Positions 9,816 to 18,605 of a stretch of DNA of 64,000 bases are shown one piece after another. The translations under genes and the position numbers were made by a program. The notes under the pieces were generated by a model. It saw only the letters and a list, made by a program, of their open reading frames with translations, was not told the DNA's origin and searched no databases. Within the stretch, counting starts at the first letter, position 1, and each line of letters begins with the position of its first letter. Location: positions 1-64,000 of the forward strand of contig JAAXOC010000052.1 in NCBI GenBank assembly GCA_014237145.1, written 5' to 3'. The stretch is from ANME-2 cluster archaeon. Its GTDB lineage: Archaea; Halobacteriota; Methanosarcinia; Methanosarcinales; Methanocomedenaceae.

Positions 9816-10835
9816 TTACTCTTCATCCATCTCAGCTATTATCTTATTGTAGAAACTCAGGTCGAACAGGTCATCCTGTGTCAGCAGTTTGTCCGTATAT
9901 CCCAGGTCATACTGCACTTTGGCATATTCCAGTGCGGTAGCCAGTTCAATGTTAGGATCACTAACCCACTCTCCGTCCCAGTCCTGTATGGATTTGCTTG
10001 AGATATTATAAGGCACTCCGATATCATCTGAGAATATTTGGGCAGCTTCATCAGGATTATCTATAATATATCGGGTGGCTTTGATATGAGTCCTTATGAT
10101 CTGCTCAACAATGACAGGGTGCTCATCGATCAGTTCCTGGGTGACAAGTACCACACAGCATGCATGATCGGGCCACATCTCACCGGATTGTACTACTACT
10201 CTGGCATACCCTTCTGACTCAATAACAGTGGGATTGGGGTGGGGCAGGAATACGGCATCCACATTACCTGAAGCCAGTGCAGTTATGGCAGGTGCACCGC
10301 CCATACCTAGAATGGTCACATCCTCCTTCGGGTCGATATCATTATCCAAAAGCCATTTCCTGAGCACTGTATCCTGCAGGGTACCGGGCGGGAAGGTAGC
10401 TATCTTGAGACCTATAAGGTCCTGTGGAGACTCATAAGGCAGGTCGTTTGCCAGCACCAGGTCTGAACCCTGTGTCTGTGCCCCGGCTACGATCTTTGCT
10501 TCAAGTCCCTGGTCTATTGCGGACAGCGGCGGAGTGGACCCCACATAAGCCACATCGATCTCACCTGCAAGCATGGCCAGCATTTCAGGGGCACCGGTCG
10601 CGAACAGTTTATCCTCGGTGGATGTAATGCCATAGGGTGCCAGGTCTTCCAGCCACCAGCCATTGGCATCTGCGGCCATGTATGCGATCTGGTGAGTACT
10701 GGGCTGGTACCCGAACCTAAGTTCGGTCAATCCGGTCGGTTCATCTTCATCTTCCTGGGGGGCCGTACATCCTGATACAAGGATTATTCCGGTTATTAGA
10801 ATTGCGGCTAATATTTTCAATGGTTGTATTATCAT
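9816..10835 (-). CDS. ABC transporter substrate-binding lipoprotein (TauA/NMT1-like)
   Basis: Predicted extracellular receptor of about 339 residues. The ATG at 10835 is preferred over the upstream TTG because 'gaggt' sits just ahead. A hydrophobic signal ends in the lipobox 'LVSGC', so the Cys should be lipid-modified. The mature part has the pattern of periplasmic binding proteins for nitrate/sulfonate/taurine-type importers ('FGYQPSTHQIAYMAADANGW', 'GEIDVAYVGSTPPL', 'ALASGNVDAVFLPHPNP'). The ligand is undetermined. First gene of the operon, divergent from an HTH regulator with a palindrome between them. Confidence 0.88.
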   Translation of the reverse strand: MIIQPLKILAAILITGIILVSGCTAPQEDEDEPTGLTELRFGYQPSTHQIAYMAADANGWWLEDLAPYGITSTEDKLFATGAPEMLAMLAGEIDVAYVGSTPPLSAIDQGLEAKIVAGAQTQGSDLVLANDLPYESPQDLIGLKIATFPPGTLQDTVLRKWLLDNDIDPKEDVTILGMGGAPAITALASGNVDAVFLPHPNPTVIESEGYARVVVQSGEMWPDHACCVVLVTQELIDEHPVIVEQIIRTHIKATRYIIDNPDEAAQIFSDDIGVPYNISSKSIQDWDGEWVSDPNIELATALEYAKVQYDLGYTDKLLTQDDLFDLSFYNKIIAEMDEE

Positions 10836-10884
10836 TTCCAAACCTCTGTAACTTGATTCTATTATTCTTTAATGTAAAATCATG

Positions 10885-10905
10885 AATGGTATATATATAA
10901 CCATT
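10885..10905. promoter_or_regulatory. Palindrome overlapping a TATA-like box, candidate operator
   Basis: The 21 bases read 'aatggtatatatataaccat' plus t, an inverted repeat AATGGT/ACCATT around a TATATATA core. It lies about 50 bases upstream of the ABC transporter start and 106 bases before the divergent HTH regulator. A dyad overlapping the TATA box is the expected geometry for repression. Binding by the regulator is inference. Confidence 0.5.
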
Positions 10906-11010
10906 TCCAATTATCGGCTGTTTTGTGCACAGAAGTATTAAATAAATTGGTAATTTATACTATTGTGTTAATAAACGCTTGAACGTAACTGGAAATAAAT
11001 AGGTGAAGCA

Positions 11011-11532
11011 ATGATCGCAGCAGAAAAAGTTATTAAAGCAGCATTTGAATCAGACGAGATGTTCCAGGAAACTTTATCCAGGGTAATAAAGGATGACCTG
11101 AGAATGACTGCTGCAGAATTCAGTAAAGTTTCGGGAATACCTGCCAGTACGCTCTATAAGATACTATCGGGCCACAGGGATTCCAACATGAAGACTGTAA
11201 GGGAGATCGTGAAAACCATAAAGAAACTGGAAGGTGCTGAACATAGTGAATTTATTGCCGTTATTGCGGCCAGGCCGGTACTTGATGGCATCATTGAGAA
11301 AAAGATGCAGATAGACAGCCGGCTGATAACCATCCGCGAATATTCGGCCACGACTATGGAAGAGGCGATCGTGGCAGCCATAAGGGCAGAACAGGACGGG
11401 GCCACGGCACTGGTATGTGCCCCCATCGTAAGTCCAACAGTTGAAAAAGTGCTCACCATACCGGTTGCTACAATAATGCCAAGAGATAGCTTGATCGCTG
11501 CCATCGAGCTGGCCGCTAAAAAGATCAGGTAA
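11011..11532 (+). CDS. HTH transcriptional regulator with PrpR-N-like sensor domain
   Basis: A 173-residue protein with an N-terminal helix-turn-helix (about residues 30-65, 'MTAAEFSKVSGIPASTLYKI') of the Cro/XRE type. The C-terminal ~90 residues resemble the PrpR N-terminal ligand-binding fold ('DGATALVCAPIVSPTVEKVL...PVATIMPRDSLIAAIELA'). Start has a good 'aggtga' site. It is divergent from the ABC transporter operon and is the natural candidate to bind the palindrome at 10885. No known effector. Confidence 0.75.
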   Translation: MIAAEKVIKAAFESDEMFQETLSRVIKDDLRMTAAEFSKVSGIPASTLYKILSGHRDSNMKTVREIVKTIKKLEGAEHSEFIAVIAARPVLDGIIEKKMQIDSRLITIREYSATTMEEAIVAAIRAEQDGATALVCAPIVSPTVEKVLTIPVATIMPRDSLIAAIELAAKKIR

Positions 11533-11620
11533 ACAGTTTTATTCCACGTTTTGAATTGATACCAGGATATCCTGATAGTCCTGCGCTTTATTGGTAAACC
11601 CTCTGTATTGGGATAAGATC

Positions 11621-12271
11621 ATGCGATTCAATATATTGGATGCTGTCAGTGACCTGAAAGTCAAAAAATCCATGGCAGACAAGCTAAGTATTAATGAAAT
11701 GGCCAAGCAGGTTGTTTCAATAGGTTTTGAATGTATGAGGTGTGGTGAATGCTGCCGTGCCAGGTCTGGTGATAACACAGTTATCCTGTTCCCAGATGAG
11801 ATACAGATGATAGTGGACACCCATGGAATGACCCCGGACGAGGTTTGTGAACCATCAATACCTCAGTTCACTGACGACAGAGGCACCCTCCATTGTTTTG
11901 AATGGGTGCTTAACAGGCACAGCAGTGGAGATTGTATATTTATTCAGGCTGACAATACCTGCATGTTATATCAGCAAAGACCATGGATATGCAGCACATA
12001 CCCGTTCTTCCTGGCATTTACCAATGAGGCTATAAAACCCGATATAAAGGTATCAGAATGCCGGGGTGTAGGACATCCTATTAAAAAAGAGGATGCCATT
12101 AGGCTTGCCGAACTGCTTAAGGGTAGGCTTCTGGCGGAGATCACTGAAGAGACCAGGTTATTAGAAAACCTTAAAGGATTTGAGGATTGGGAACCCATCA
12201 GGGATTATTCCAGGCAGGGATATTCTATTGCCGTGCATGACAGCCGTGGTATTACTTATATTACTGATTAA
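11621..12271 (+). CDS. YkgJ-family cysteine-cluster protein
   Basis: About 216 residues, with ATG at 11621 preferred over an upstream TTG at 11591. The motif 'CMRCGECCRA' (near residue 40) together with 'CMLYQQRPWICSTYPF' further on gives the CxxCxxCC...C...C pattern of the YkgJ/UPF0153 family, thought to bind zinc or an iron-sulfur cluster. A stray 'C...ECRGVG' adds another Cys. The family is widespread in methanogens and has no assigned reaction. It follows the regulator gene by about 90 bases on the same strand. Confidence 0.85.
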   Translation: MRFNILDAVSDLKVKKSMADKLSINEMAKQVVSIGFECMRCGECCRARSGDNTVILFPDEIQMIVDTHGMTPDEVCEPSIPQFTDDRGTLHCFEWVLNRHSSGDCIFIQADNTCMLYQQRPWICSTYPFFLAFTNEAIKPDIKVSECRGVGHPIKKEDAIRLAELLKGRLLAEITEETRLLENLKGFEDWEPIRDYSRQGYSIAVHDSRGITYITD

Positions 12272-12387
12272 TAACATCACGGAAACAAATTTAATAATCA
12301 ACATTTAATAATTTAATAAAATATTATATTTGTTCTGAAGTGTAAAGGCTTAAATATTATAAAGATGTTTAGTAATTTGTGAATTAA

Positions 12388-12780
12388 ATGAAAATTAGAG
12401 TAGTAAGTTCTAAGGATGAAATTGATACGCTGAACAAAAATGAAGAGATGATACATCTCACATTCAGGCCGTCAAATAAGGATATAATGATCCTGGCAAA
12501 CATGTGCCCAAAACTAAAGGCGATACATGTTGCCAGTTCATTCATGAAAACCATTTCAGACTCTACCAGGATGTTCTTGAAAATGCAAAATGTTGCTTTA
12601 CTGGAAGGGGATGTATGGGGACATAGAAAAGATATCAACGAGTATTATGAGATAAACCCTGCATTTTTTGAGAAAGTAAAAGCGGCAAGATCTGAAGGAT
12701 TATCTGACGAACAGATCATTGATAAGTTCGAACGTGAAAGTCGGCTGGACAGGGACTTGATAAAATTCCTGATAAAATAG
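12388..12780 (+). CDS. DUF1699 family protein
   Basis: A 130-residue protein, 'MKIRVVSSKDEIDTLN' at the start, matching the archaeal DUF1699 family known mainly from Methanosarcinales. There is a short conserved segment 'FRPSNKDIMILANMCPKLKAI' and 'DVWGHRKDINEYY'. The C-terminus is helical and resembles a small HTH-like tail ('GLSDEQIIDKFERESRLDRDLI'). Preceded by an AT-rich promoter region. Function unknown, but the family is a useful lineage hint. Confidence 0.85.
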   Translation: MKIRVVSSKDEIDTLNKNEEMIHLTFRPSNKDIMILANMCPKLKAIHVASSFMKTISDSTRMFLKMQNVALLEGDVWGHRKDINEYYEINPAFFEKVKAARSEGLSDEQIIDKFERESRLDRDLIKFLIK

Positions 12781-12781
12781 C

Positions 12782-12809
12782 TGCGACCAATAATTGTTGC
12801 GGTTTTTTA
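12782..12809. terminator. Likely bidirectional hairpin terminator
   Basis: GCGAC and GTTGC flank an AT-rich loop and are followed by TTTTTT, between the convergent DUF1699 and chorismate mutase genes. One G-T pair is needed in the stem. Confidence 0.4.
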
Positions 12810-13094
12810 TGGTAGGTTGCCTTCTCCACTAAGCTCATGCTGGCGCTCAATACTCATCTTAATAAGTATTCCAAAGATTTTTTTAACCTCACCTGAATCA
12901 AGGCCACATTCGGTGGCGATATTTGCAACCCTTTCCATGACTGCCTGATTCTGGTTCTCATCATTGATAGGAAGATCTTCATGTTTCTTTGCTTCAAGTA
13001 CATCCTTTGCCAGGTTAGTCCTGTTCCCTATTAACCTGATAATCTCTATGTCGATGTTTTCAATCTCTATTCTAATTTCGGAAAGTTTTTTCAT
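12807..13094 (-). CDS. Chorismate mutase (AroQ type)
   Basis: A ~95-residue all-helical protein converting chorismate to prephenate for Phe/Tyr synthesis. The N-terminal 'LSEIRIEIENIDIEIIRLIGNRTNLAKDV' carries the family pattern of R, D and R/K residues, and the C-terminal helix has 'IFGILIKMSIERQHE'. The ATG at 13094 is favoured, although a GTG at 13103 overlaps the shikimate kinase stop. It lies directly downstream of the archaeal shikimate kinase, forming an aromatic amino-acid operon. Confidence 0.87.
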   Translation of the reverse strand: MKKLSEIRIEIENIDIEIIRLIGNRTNLAKDVLEAKKHEDLPINDENQNQAVMERVANIATECGLDSGEVKKIFGILIKMSIERQHELSGEGNLP

Positions 13095-13102
13095 AGGGAC
13101 CA

Positions 13103-13954
13103 CTACCTTTGTATCTTTGCACCACTATTATTTATCTTTGTCCTTATAACCTTTCCATCCAGTGCCGACCAGGCATCTGCCAGTTCGCCAGCCTGTTCCC
13201 CGTTCGCCAATGCAGTATATGCAGGACCGGTGCCTGACAGACTCACACCTTCAATGCCTGTTTCCAGTGCCATCATCATGGGTTCAGGGTCAAATCCCAG
13301 TGCACTGCAGTACAAGAAACCGTTTAAGGTCATAGCCTTTCTATATTCGCCCTTGATGCAGAGTTCGTATGCCATATCCACCCAGGGAGCGATCAGCCTT
13401 GAGCGCCCTACATCTGTCTGTGAGCTGTATGCCTGTGTCCGGGGTACATAGATCATTACTTCAGAATCCAGTTCTTCCGTTAATATCAAGGTTGACGACC
13501 TGTTGTCTGTGACCACAACACCGCCCAGCATCGATGCTGCTGCATCATCAAAAGCACCGGTAATGGTGACCCCTGCATCCTTTGCAGCCTGTACACCGAT
13601 AAGGGCGGCATCTATGGGTTCCATACTTTCATCGATGGCATCCAGGGCTGATAGTACCGCAGCATTGGCAGCTGCACTGCTGCTTTTGAGGCCCGACGCA
13701 ATAGGTATCTCGCTTGAAGTTGTTACTGTGGCACCGCCCTGGTAACCAAAACGCTCAAACACCAGTTCGACGCATCTTTCGATAAGTCCGGGGTTACCTC
13801 CTTCTTTAATGATCCCGGTGATCTTATCATCATCATTTAGCCGGACTTTTGCATTTGTCTTTAAGTCTATTCCGAAGGCTGAACCTTTCCAGGTAGCTAT
13901 GGCATTAATTATCGTACCTGCGCCTGGGGCACTGGCATATCCTGTCATGGTCAT
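13103..13954 (-). CDS. aroK: Archaeal shikimate kinase (GHMP family)
   Basis: A 283-residue GHMP-fold kinase that phosphorylates shikimate to shikimate-3-phosphate; archaea use this unrelated replacement for bacterial AroK. Visible features are the N-terminal 'GYASAPGAGTIINAIATW', the GHMP ATP-binding motif 'PIASGLKSSSAAANA' (near 84-98) and the C-terminal 'SLSGTGPAYTAL'. Its stop overlaps the alternative start of chorismate mutase, so the two are translationally linked. Length is typical. Confidence 0.92.
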   Translation of the reverse strand: MTMTGYASAPGAGTIINAIATWKGSAFGIDLKTNAKVRLNDDDKITGIIKEGGNPGLIERCVELVFERFGYQGGATVTTSSEIPIASGLKSSSAAANAAVLSALDAIDESMEPIDAALIGVQAAKDAGVTITGAFDDAAASMLGGVVVTDNRSSTLILTEELDSEVMIYVPRTQAYSSQTDVGRSRLIAPWVDMAYELCIKGEYRKAMTLNGFLYCSALGFDPEPMMMALETGIEGVSLSGTGPAYTALANGEQAGELADAWSALDGKVIRTKINNSGAKIQR

Positions 13955-13970
13955 TAATATTAAGACATTC

Positions 13971-14132
13971 TTAAATGCAGCCGTTGCCTTCTATGCTCGT
14001 GTATTTTTCATAGACAGGACAATTGATGTAGTTATCATCGCTGGAGCAATACATTTCCAGTTCATCAGCCTTTGGTTTATGGAATTTTGGGTCCAGTTTA
14101 CACCAGACACCTGATATATAGGGGCATGTCAA
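13971..14132 (-). CDS. Small Cys-rich protein (about 53 aa)
   Basis: Read on the minus strand: TTG start at 14132 with 'gaggtga' five bases upstream, giving 'MTCPYISGVWCKLDPKFHKP' and continuing to '...ADELEMYCSS', 'YINCPVYEKY' and 'GNGCI' before TAA. A GTG four codons earlier is the alternative. Five Cys in 53 residues, in CPY...WC / YC / NCPVY spacing, suggest metal binding. Small proteins with this CPY-WC pattern exist in methanogens. It lies between RuBisCO and shikimate kinase on the same strand. Confidence 0.6.
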   Translation of the reverse strand: MTCPYISGVWCKLDPKFHKPKADELEMYCSSDDNYINCPVYEKYTSIEGNGCI

Positions 14133-14217
14133 ATAGTTCACCTCAACATGAATTGGTAATTATATTCTTGTTATGAAATGACATGGTTATAAAATGATGT
14201 GATATAATATATAAATA

Positions 14218-15393
14218 TCAGCCCCATTTTTTAATCGCCTTTTCAAGTTCAGGGTGGTTTTTGGCATATTCGCTAATAGACGTTCCTTCCACCCATGCAT
14301 CCACTGCCTGGCGCATGGCTCTGGCACCGGAGGTAGTACCTTCCGGGTGTCCGTGTACGCCGCCGCCTGCCTGTACAATACAGTCCGTACCGTAGCCGTC
14401 CAGGTTTGGTGCCACGTTCAAAGGGCTCAAGCCGCCCGAGGCAACCGGAAATACACCTTTAAGACCTGACCACTCACCCCTGAGGGCATCCCGGCAGCGG
14501 TCGTTCTCTGTAGTATCAATATCCATCTTACCATGGTAGCTTCCGGTATGAAGATTGGTACCGCCTGCCATCCTGACCAGCTTTGATATTACCAGCATGG
14601 AAATTCCGTGCTTCTTGTTACGGGTAATGGCACCGTGCATGGTCCTGTGCACATGGATCGGTACATCAATATTGGCAGACAGTTCCTGCAATGCATCAAA
14701 TCCTGATGTCAGCACGTCCACCATGACCATATTGGCACCCAGTTCCACTGCCTTTTGTGCCCGGTCCACTATCTGCGCTGCCCCTGTGGTCACGTTGACT
14801 GCATAGAACACTTTCTGCCCAGTCTGGTTTTCTGCTTTGTCGAGCATATCCATGACCTTTGCCAGCCTTTCCTCCAGTGGACAGAACTGCTGGTTTGTCA
14901 GGGTCTCATCATCCTTTATCAGGTCAAGACCGCCCATTGCAGCGTTATATGCCACCTGTGCCGTTTGCTTTGGGTCCAGGCCAACCTTTGGTTTTATGAT
15001 CGTACCTACCAGGGGACGGTCATGCACGCCCAGGATGTTGCGGGCTTCCTTGATACCATAACGCGGCCCTGAATGTGCCTTTAGCAGTTCGTCTGGAAAT
15101 TCCACATCAACAAGCCTGATATTCTTTAATGCACCCAGGCCGAACAAGTTACCTGCAATGACAGAGAGGTACTGTGGTATATTGCCGGGTTCGAACAGTT
15201 CCACAGGGAATCCGATCTCCACTGTGGTACCTTCAGCTTTCAGTACCCTTCCATCCAGCCGGTGTGCAGGGTCACCTTCCTTTAAGGTGCTGACCTCTGT
15301 CCACGTGCCAGTCGACTGCTCGGCTGCAATGGCACCTGCTGCTTCTTTAATGGGCAGGTCTGTTTCAACATAATATTTTGTTACTACATCCAT
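14218..15393 (-). CDS. rbcL: Form III ribulose-1,5-bisphosphate carboxylase large subunit
   Basis: A 391-residue archaeal RuBisCO. It carboxylates ribulose-1,5-bisphosphate, here derived from AMP rather than from a Calvin cycle. Active-site signatures are intact: '[10 protein letters not shown]' (Lys134/Lys136), the carbamylated Lys160 with metal ligands in '[10 protein letters not shown]', '[10 protein letters not shown]', loop 6 'GSYHGKMD', 'PVASGGLSP', and '[12 protein letters not shown]'. The ATG at 15393 is chosen because 'aggaggag' precedes it by about 8 bases; a longer frame to 15453 reads into the tail of the upstream mutase. No small subunit or phosphoribulokinase is present. Cotranscription with the upstream phosphohexomutase is likely. 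Confidence 0.95.
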   Translation of the reverse strand: MDVVTKYYVETDLPIKEAAGAIAAEQSTGTWTEVSTLKEGDPAHRLDGRVLKAEGTTVEIGFPVELFEPGNIPQYLSVIAGNLFGLGALKNIRLVDVEFPDELLKAHSGPRYGIKEARNILGVHDRPLVGTIIKPKVGLDPKQTAQVAYNAAMGGLDLIKDDETLTNQQFCPLEERLAKVMDMLDKAENQTGQKVFYAVNVTTGAAQIVDRAQKAVELGANMVMVDVLTSGFDALQELSANIDVPIHVHRTMHGAITRNKKHGISMLVISKLVRMAGGTNLHTGSYHGKMDIDTTENDRCRDALRGEWSGLKGVFPVASGGLSPLNVAPNLDGYGTDCIVQAGGGVHGHPEGTTSGARAMRQAVDAWVEGTSISEYAKNHPELEKAIKKWG

Positions 15394-15446
15394 ATTGTTA
15401 CTCCTCCTCTTACCGTACTTTCCGGGCGGCCTCTTCCACAAGGTCG

Positions 15447-15569
15447 GTACCATATTCTATGAGTTCCATACCCTTTTCTACAGTCCTGTACCATATTCTA
15501 TGAGTTCCATACCCTTTTCTACAGTCCTGTACCATATTCTATGAGTTCCATACCCTTTTCTACAGTTCT
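15447..15569. repeat. 41-bp tandem repeat, three units, at the mutase 3' end
   Basis: Units start at 15447, 15488 and 15529 with one or two differences, and a diverged fourth copy starts at 15570. On the minus strand a unit codes for a stretch like '[12 protein letters not shown]', the C-terminal helix of the phosphohexomutase. A 41-bp unit shifts the frame each time and a unit supplies the TAG that now ends the mutase. Confidence 0.85.
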
Positions 15570-16951
15570 GTACTATATTCCACGAGTTTTATACCATATT
15601 CTACCAGTTCGGCTGTGCGTCCGGCTGTGCTGGATTCTGCATATACCCTGACCAGCGGTTCAGTTCCGCTGGGCCTGATCAGTATCCAGCCATCCTGATA
15701 CCATAATTTGAGTCCGTCCGTGCGGTCCACTTTGACATCTCCGACACCCTCTACATCTCCGGCACTTCCAATACCCTTATGCAGGTCCCGGGTCAATAGC
15801 ATTTCAACTACCTGTTTCGGGTCCTTTACATGTATCTTTTTCTTTGTATTGTGGTATTCGGGGATTCCCTGTTTAAGTTCTGAAAGCTTCCTGCCTGATG
15901 CAAGTATCTCAAGCATCCTGGCTGCGGTCATTGCACCGTCCCGGCAGTACTGGAATTCCGGGAAGATAAGGCCGCCGTTGCCCTCACCACCGAATACCGC
16001 ACCCGTCTCTATCATCTTACGGGCCACGTCTATGCTGCCGACCGCTGTCCACAGGAGTTCGCAACCCATTGATTCAGTCACGTCCCGCACCTTCAGCGAA
16101 GAACTTACAGGGGTGACCACGCTGCCTTTTTTCTCTTCGAGCATATACCCGGCCATTATTGCCAGCAGGTCTTCCTCGTCAAGGAACTCACCCTTTTCAT
16201 CCACGAATGCCACCCTGTCTGCATCACCGTCATGGGCCACGCCAAGGTCGGCTCCGGCGGCTTTTACAGTACTCATAAGGTCACCCAGTTCCTCTCTTGT
16301 GGGTTCGGGTGCCCTGCCGGGAAATGTGCCGTCTGGCTGGGCATTCAGGGTTATAACCTTACACCCCAGTTCCCTTAACAGAATGGGCGTCACTCCGCAT
16401 CCTGCCCCGCAGCCAGGGTCCACTACCACTGTCAAACCTGCTGTGCTAATGGCACCGGCATCCACCTTTGAAATGATCGCGTTCATGTATGTCCTGGGGA
16501 TTGTCTGGTCAATGGAAAACCCGCCAGTCTCATTCCACTGTGCAGCATGGAACTCACCGGCATAGTATATCTGCTCCACTTCTGCTTCGCCTTTTCTTGA
16601 AAACTCGGTACCGTCACCTGCCACTATCTTCAGGCCGTTGTATTCCCTTGGATTGTGGGATGCAGTTATCATTATACCCGCATCTGCGTTATCACGTACA
16701 TAATACTGCAGCGCAGGTGTGGGCAGTATATCTATATCCACCACTTCCAAGCCCGTGGACAGCAGTCCCGCTATTGCAGCTGACTTAAGCATGTTCCCTG
16801 AGATGCGGGTATCCCTGCCCACTGCCACCCTGCTGCCAAGGCTGTGCCTGTGCATATATGTACCCAGGCTCTGTCCCAGGTCCAGGGCCATATCGGGTGT
16901 CATTTCAGAATTTGCTATCCCTCTTACTCCATTGGTACCAAATAATGTCAT
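15560..16951 (-). CDS. glmM: Phosphoglucosamine mutase / phosphomannomutase family protein
   Basis: A 463-residue alpha-D-phosphohexomutase. The catalytic phosphoserine is Ser98 in 'TASHNP', the metal site is 'DGDADR' (near 242-247), the sugar-binding loop 'GEGNGG' (near 340) and the phosphate loop 'RPSGTEPLVRVYAE' near the end. Members interconvert glucosamine-6-P/1-P or mannose-6-P/1-P for surface glycans; which is used here is not decided. The start has 'ggagatgtga' upstream. The C-terminus ends in 'VEYSTEL' inside the 41-bp repeat, whereas coding potential for a longer tail ('[12 protein letters not shown]') survives at about 15412-15450 next to rbcL. Confidence 0.88.
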   Translation of the reverse strand: MTLFGTNGVRGIANSEMTPDMALDLGQSLGTYMHRHSLGSRVAVGRDTRISGNMLKSAAIAGLLSTGLEVVDIDILPTPALQYYVRDNADAGIMITASHNPREYNGLKIVAGDGTEFSRKGEAEVEQIYYAGEFHAAQWNETGGFSIDQTIPRTYMNAIISKVDAGAISTAGLTVVVDPGCGAGCGVTPILLRELGCKVITLNAQPDGTFPGRAPEPTREELGDLMSTVKAAGADLGVAHDGDADRVAFVDEKGEFLDEEDLLAIMAGYMLEEKKGSVVTPVSSSLKVRDVTESMGCELLWTAVGSIDVARKMIETGAVFGGEGNGGLIFPEFQYCRDGAMTAARMLEILASGRKLSELKQGIPEYHNTKKKIHVKDPKQVVEMLLTRDLHKGIGSAGDVEGVGDVKVDRTDGLKLWYQDGWILIRPSGTEPLVRVYAESSTAGRTAELVEYGIKLVEYSTEL

Positions 16952-16995
16952 ATTTTTTCACATCTCCATAAAGGTATTTAAGATTAAAAATCTTT

Positions 16996-17823
16996 TTATG
17001 AGTGGTCCTGCACCCAGAACTCGCCTGTGGTTGTGTATTCCTTTTTCCAGATGGGAACCTCTGCCTTCACCCGCTCTATGGCATCTGACAGGGCCTGGAA
17101 GAGCTGCTGCCTGTGCGAGGCTGCAACTACGATATATACGATATCCTGCCCTGCTTCTATCCTGCCCACGCGGTGATGTATCCTGACATCCAGGATGCCT
17201 TCACATGCTTTCAGGTCGTTTTCGATGAGGCTGATCTTATTGCCAGTTGCCTCTTCGTAGGATTCGAATTCCAGGCTTTTTGTTTCCACGTCCCCTGTCT
17301 TTTCCCTTACAATTCCTGTAAAACTTCCGATTGCTCCTGCTTCTGCGATCCTGGAGTTCTGCCGCACTTTTGTTATGAGGGAGTCCAGGGTATGGTATTC
17401 AAGCTGCTGATCTATAATGTCTAGCAGGTTTGTAAGTACTTCATCTGCCAGGTCAAAGGCACTATACAGCCTTGCCACCTCATCCGGCAATTCCAGGTCT
17501 CCCAGTACGATCTTTGGCAGGCGGCTGTCCTTGAACCCCTCGACCACTGCATAGTCCATGCCGCTGTTGGCCAGTTCATCAAGGGCATTCCCAAGGTCGG
17601 TTCCAGGGATGAATTTTGCTGTGCCTGACTGGGTTACACCCAGTACTGCCCTGGCACCGGCATCCATGTGCCGTCGTGTATCTGTGCCACTGGGGTTCAG
17701 GTCATGACCAGGCATATGTTTTACCGTCCCAACACTGCCACGTTTGGCCAGTTCCCGTACAAGTTGTTCAACCAGGGTGGTCTTGCCGGATTTTTTGTAA
17801 CCTGTCACTGAGATGATTTTCAT
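16996..17823 (-). CDS. MobB-MoaE fusion protein for molybdopterin cofactor synthesis
   Basis: A 275-residue two-domain protein. Residues 1 to ~150 are MobB-like: P-loop 'GYKKSGKTTLVEQL', 'GTVKHMPGHD', and 'VVEGFKDSRLPKIVL'; MobB binds GTP and helps guanylate the cofactor. Residues ~150-275 are MoaE, the large subunit of molybdopterin synthase: 'GAIGSFTGIVREKTG', 'RIHHRVGRI' and the catalytic-lysine region 'AEVPIWKKEY'. The MoaE partner MoaD is encoded at 62655. Fusions of these two steps occur in archaea. The gene stands alone, divergent from the nucleotidyltransferase at 17895. Confidence 0.93.
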   Translation of the reverse strand: MKIISVTGYKKSGKTTLVEQLVRELAKRGSVGTVKHMPGHDLNPSGTDTRRHMDAGARAVLGVTQSGTAKFIPGTDLGNALDELANSGMDYAVVEGFKDSRLPKIVLGDLELPDEVARLYSAFDLADEVLTNLLDIIDQQLEYHTLDSLITKVRQNSRIAEAGAIGSFTGIVREKTGDVETKSLEFESYEEATGNKISLIENDLKACEGILDVRIHHRVGRIEAGQDIVYIVVAASHRQQLFQALSDAIERVKAEVPIWKKEYTTTGEFWVQDHS

Positions 17824-17894
17824 GCCTGTATTATTGGGGCTTTACATTTTAGACTTTGTGTTTTATAAGGATTGGAAGCAATCCTGGGTATTGA

Positions 17895-18605
17895 ATGCGC
17901 CGTAAGACCGCAACCATGGGACATCTAAGAACTGTCACTTATGAGGAAGGGCAGTGGGAACTGCTGGAAGATCTCAGGCAAATGGCGGCCGGTGTGATGT
18001 ATTCCCTGCAGAATGCGGGATTTGAAAGCTTTGTATACGGCAGTCTTGCCAGGGGTGATGTGTCACAAGGCAGCGATATCGATATCATTATTCCGGGGGT
18101 TGTCAGGTCGTTCATGGTGGAACTGGCGCTGGATGAACATGGCATCACTGGCAGGAAGCTGGTACAGGCCACGCCGGGTGGGCTTGCCAAGGCCCATATC
18201 TACCTGCCAGGAAATACTATGGTCACGTTCCCGCTGGTTGAGCCCACTGTTAGGGAACTGGATTTTTATGCTTTTGGTGGACAACTGGGGCCGGATGGGC
18301 TGGAAGATGTGGTCAATAATCGTGTTCCTGGTGTGGATAAACAACTGATGTTGATTGAACCGATGCCGGAGGGGCATGTTGAAACGCCCCTGTCAGACCT
18401 GCCGCCTGGTTCGGTAGCCAGGAAGATGGGGGTGGGACAGGATATTGTTGAGGAGAGGATCAGGGTATTGAACAGGCGGGCGAAGGTAGGTGTTACTGGG
18501 GTGTATCTTGACAGGCTGCTGGGGCCGGATGAGGGGTTTGAGGCTGTGCTTGAGGAGATCGCGGCAAGGGATTCGCTGGTTAGGCGAAGGGTGAGGAGGA
18601 GATGA
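17895..18605 (+). CDS. Archaeal nucleotidyltransferase-fold protein
   Basis: A 236-residue protein with the nucleotidyltransferase motif 'GSLARGDVSQGSDIDIII' (near residues 49-66), where GS and the DxD pair are the catalytic elements. It then has conserved-looking but unassigned segments ('GGLAKAHIYLPGNTMVTFPLVEPT') and a basic C-terminus 'LVRRRVRRR'. Length and pattern match a stand-alone archaeal family without a defined substrate, not the small MNT antitoxins. An alternative start is the Met at codon 8. It is divergent from mobB-moaE. Confidence 0.75.
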   Translation: MRRKTATMGHLRTVTYEEGQWELLEDLRQMAAGVMYSLQNAGFESFVYGSLARGDVSQGSDIDIIIPGVVRSFMVELALDEHGITGRKLVQATPGGLAKAHIYLPGNTMVTFPLVEPTVRELDFYAFGGQLGPDGLEDVVNNRVPGVDKQLMLIEPMPEGHVETPLSDLPPGSVARKMGVGQDIVEERIRVLNRRAKVGVTGVYLDRLLGPDEGFEAVLEEIAARDSLVRRRVRRR

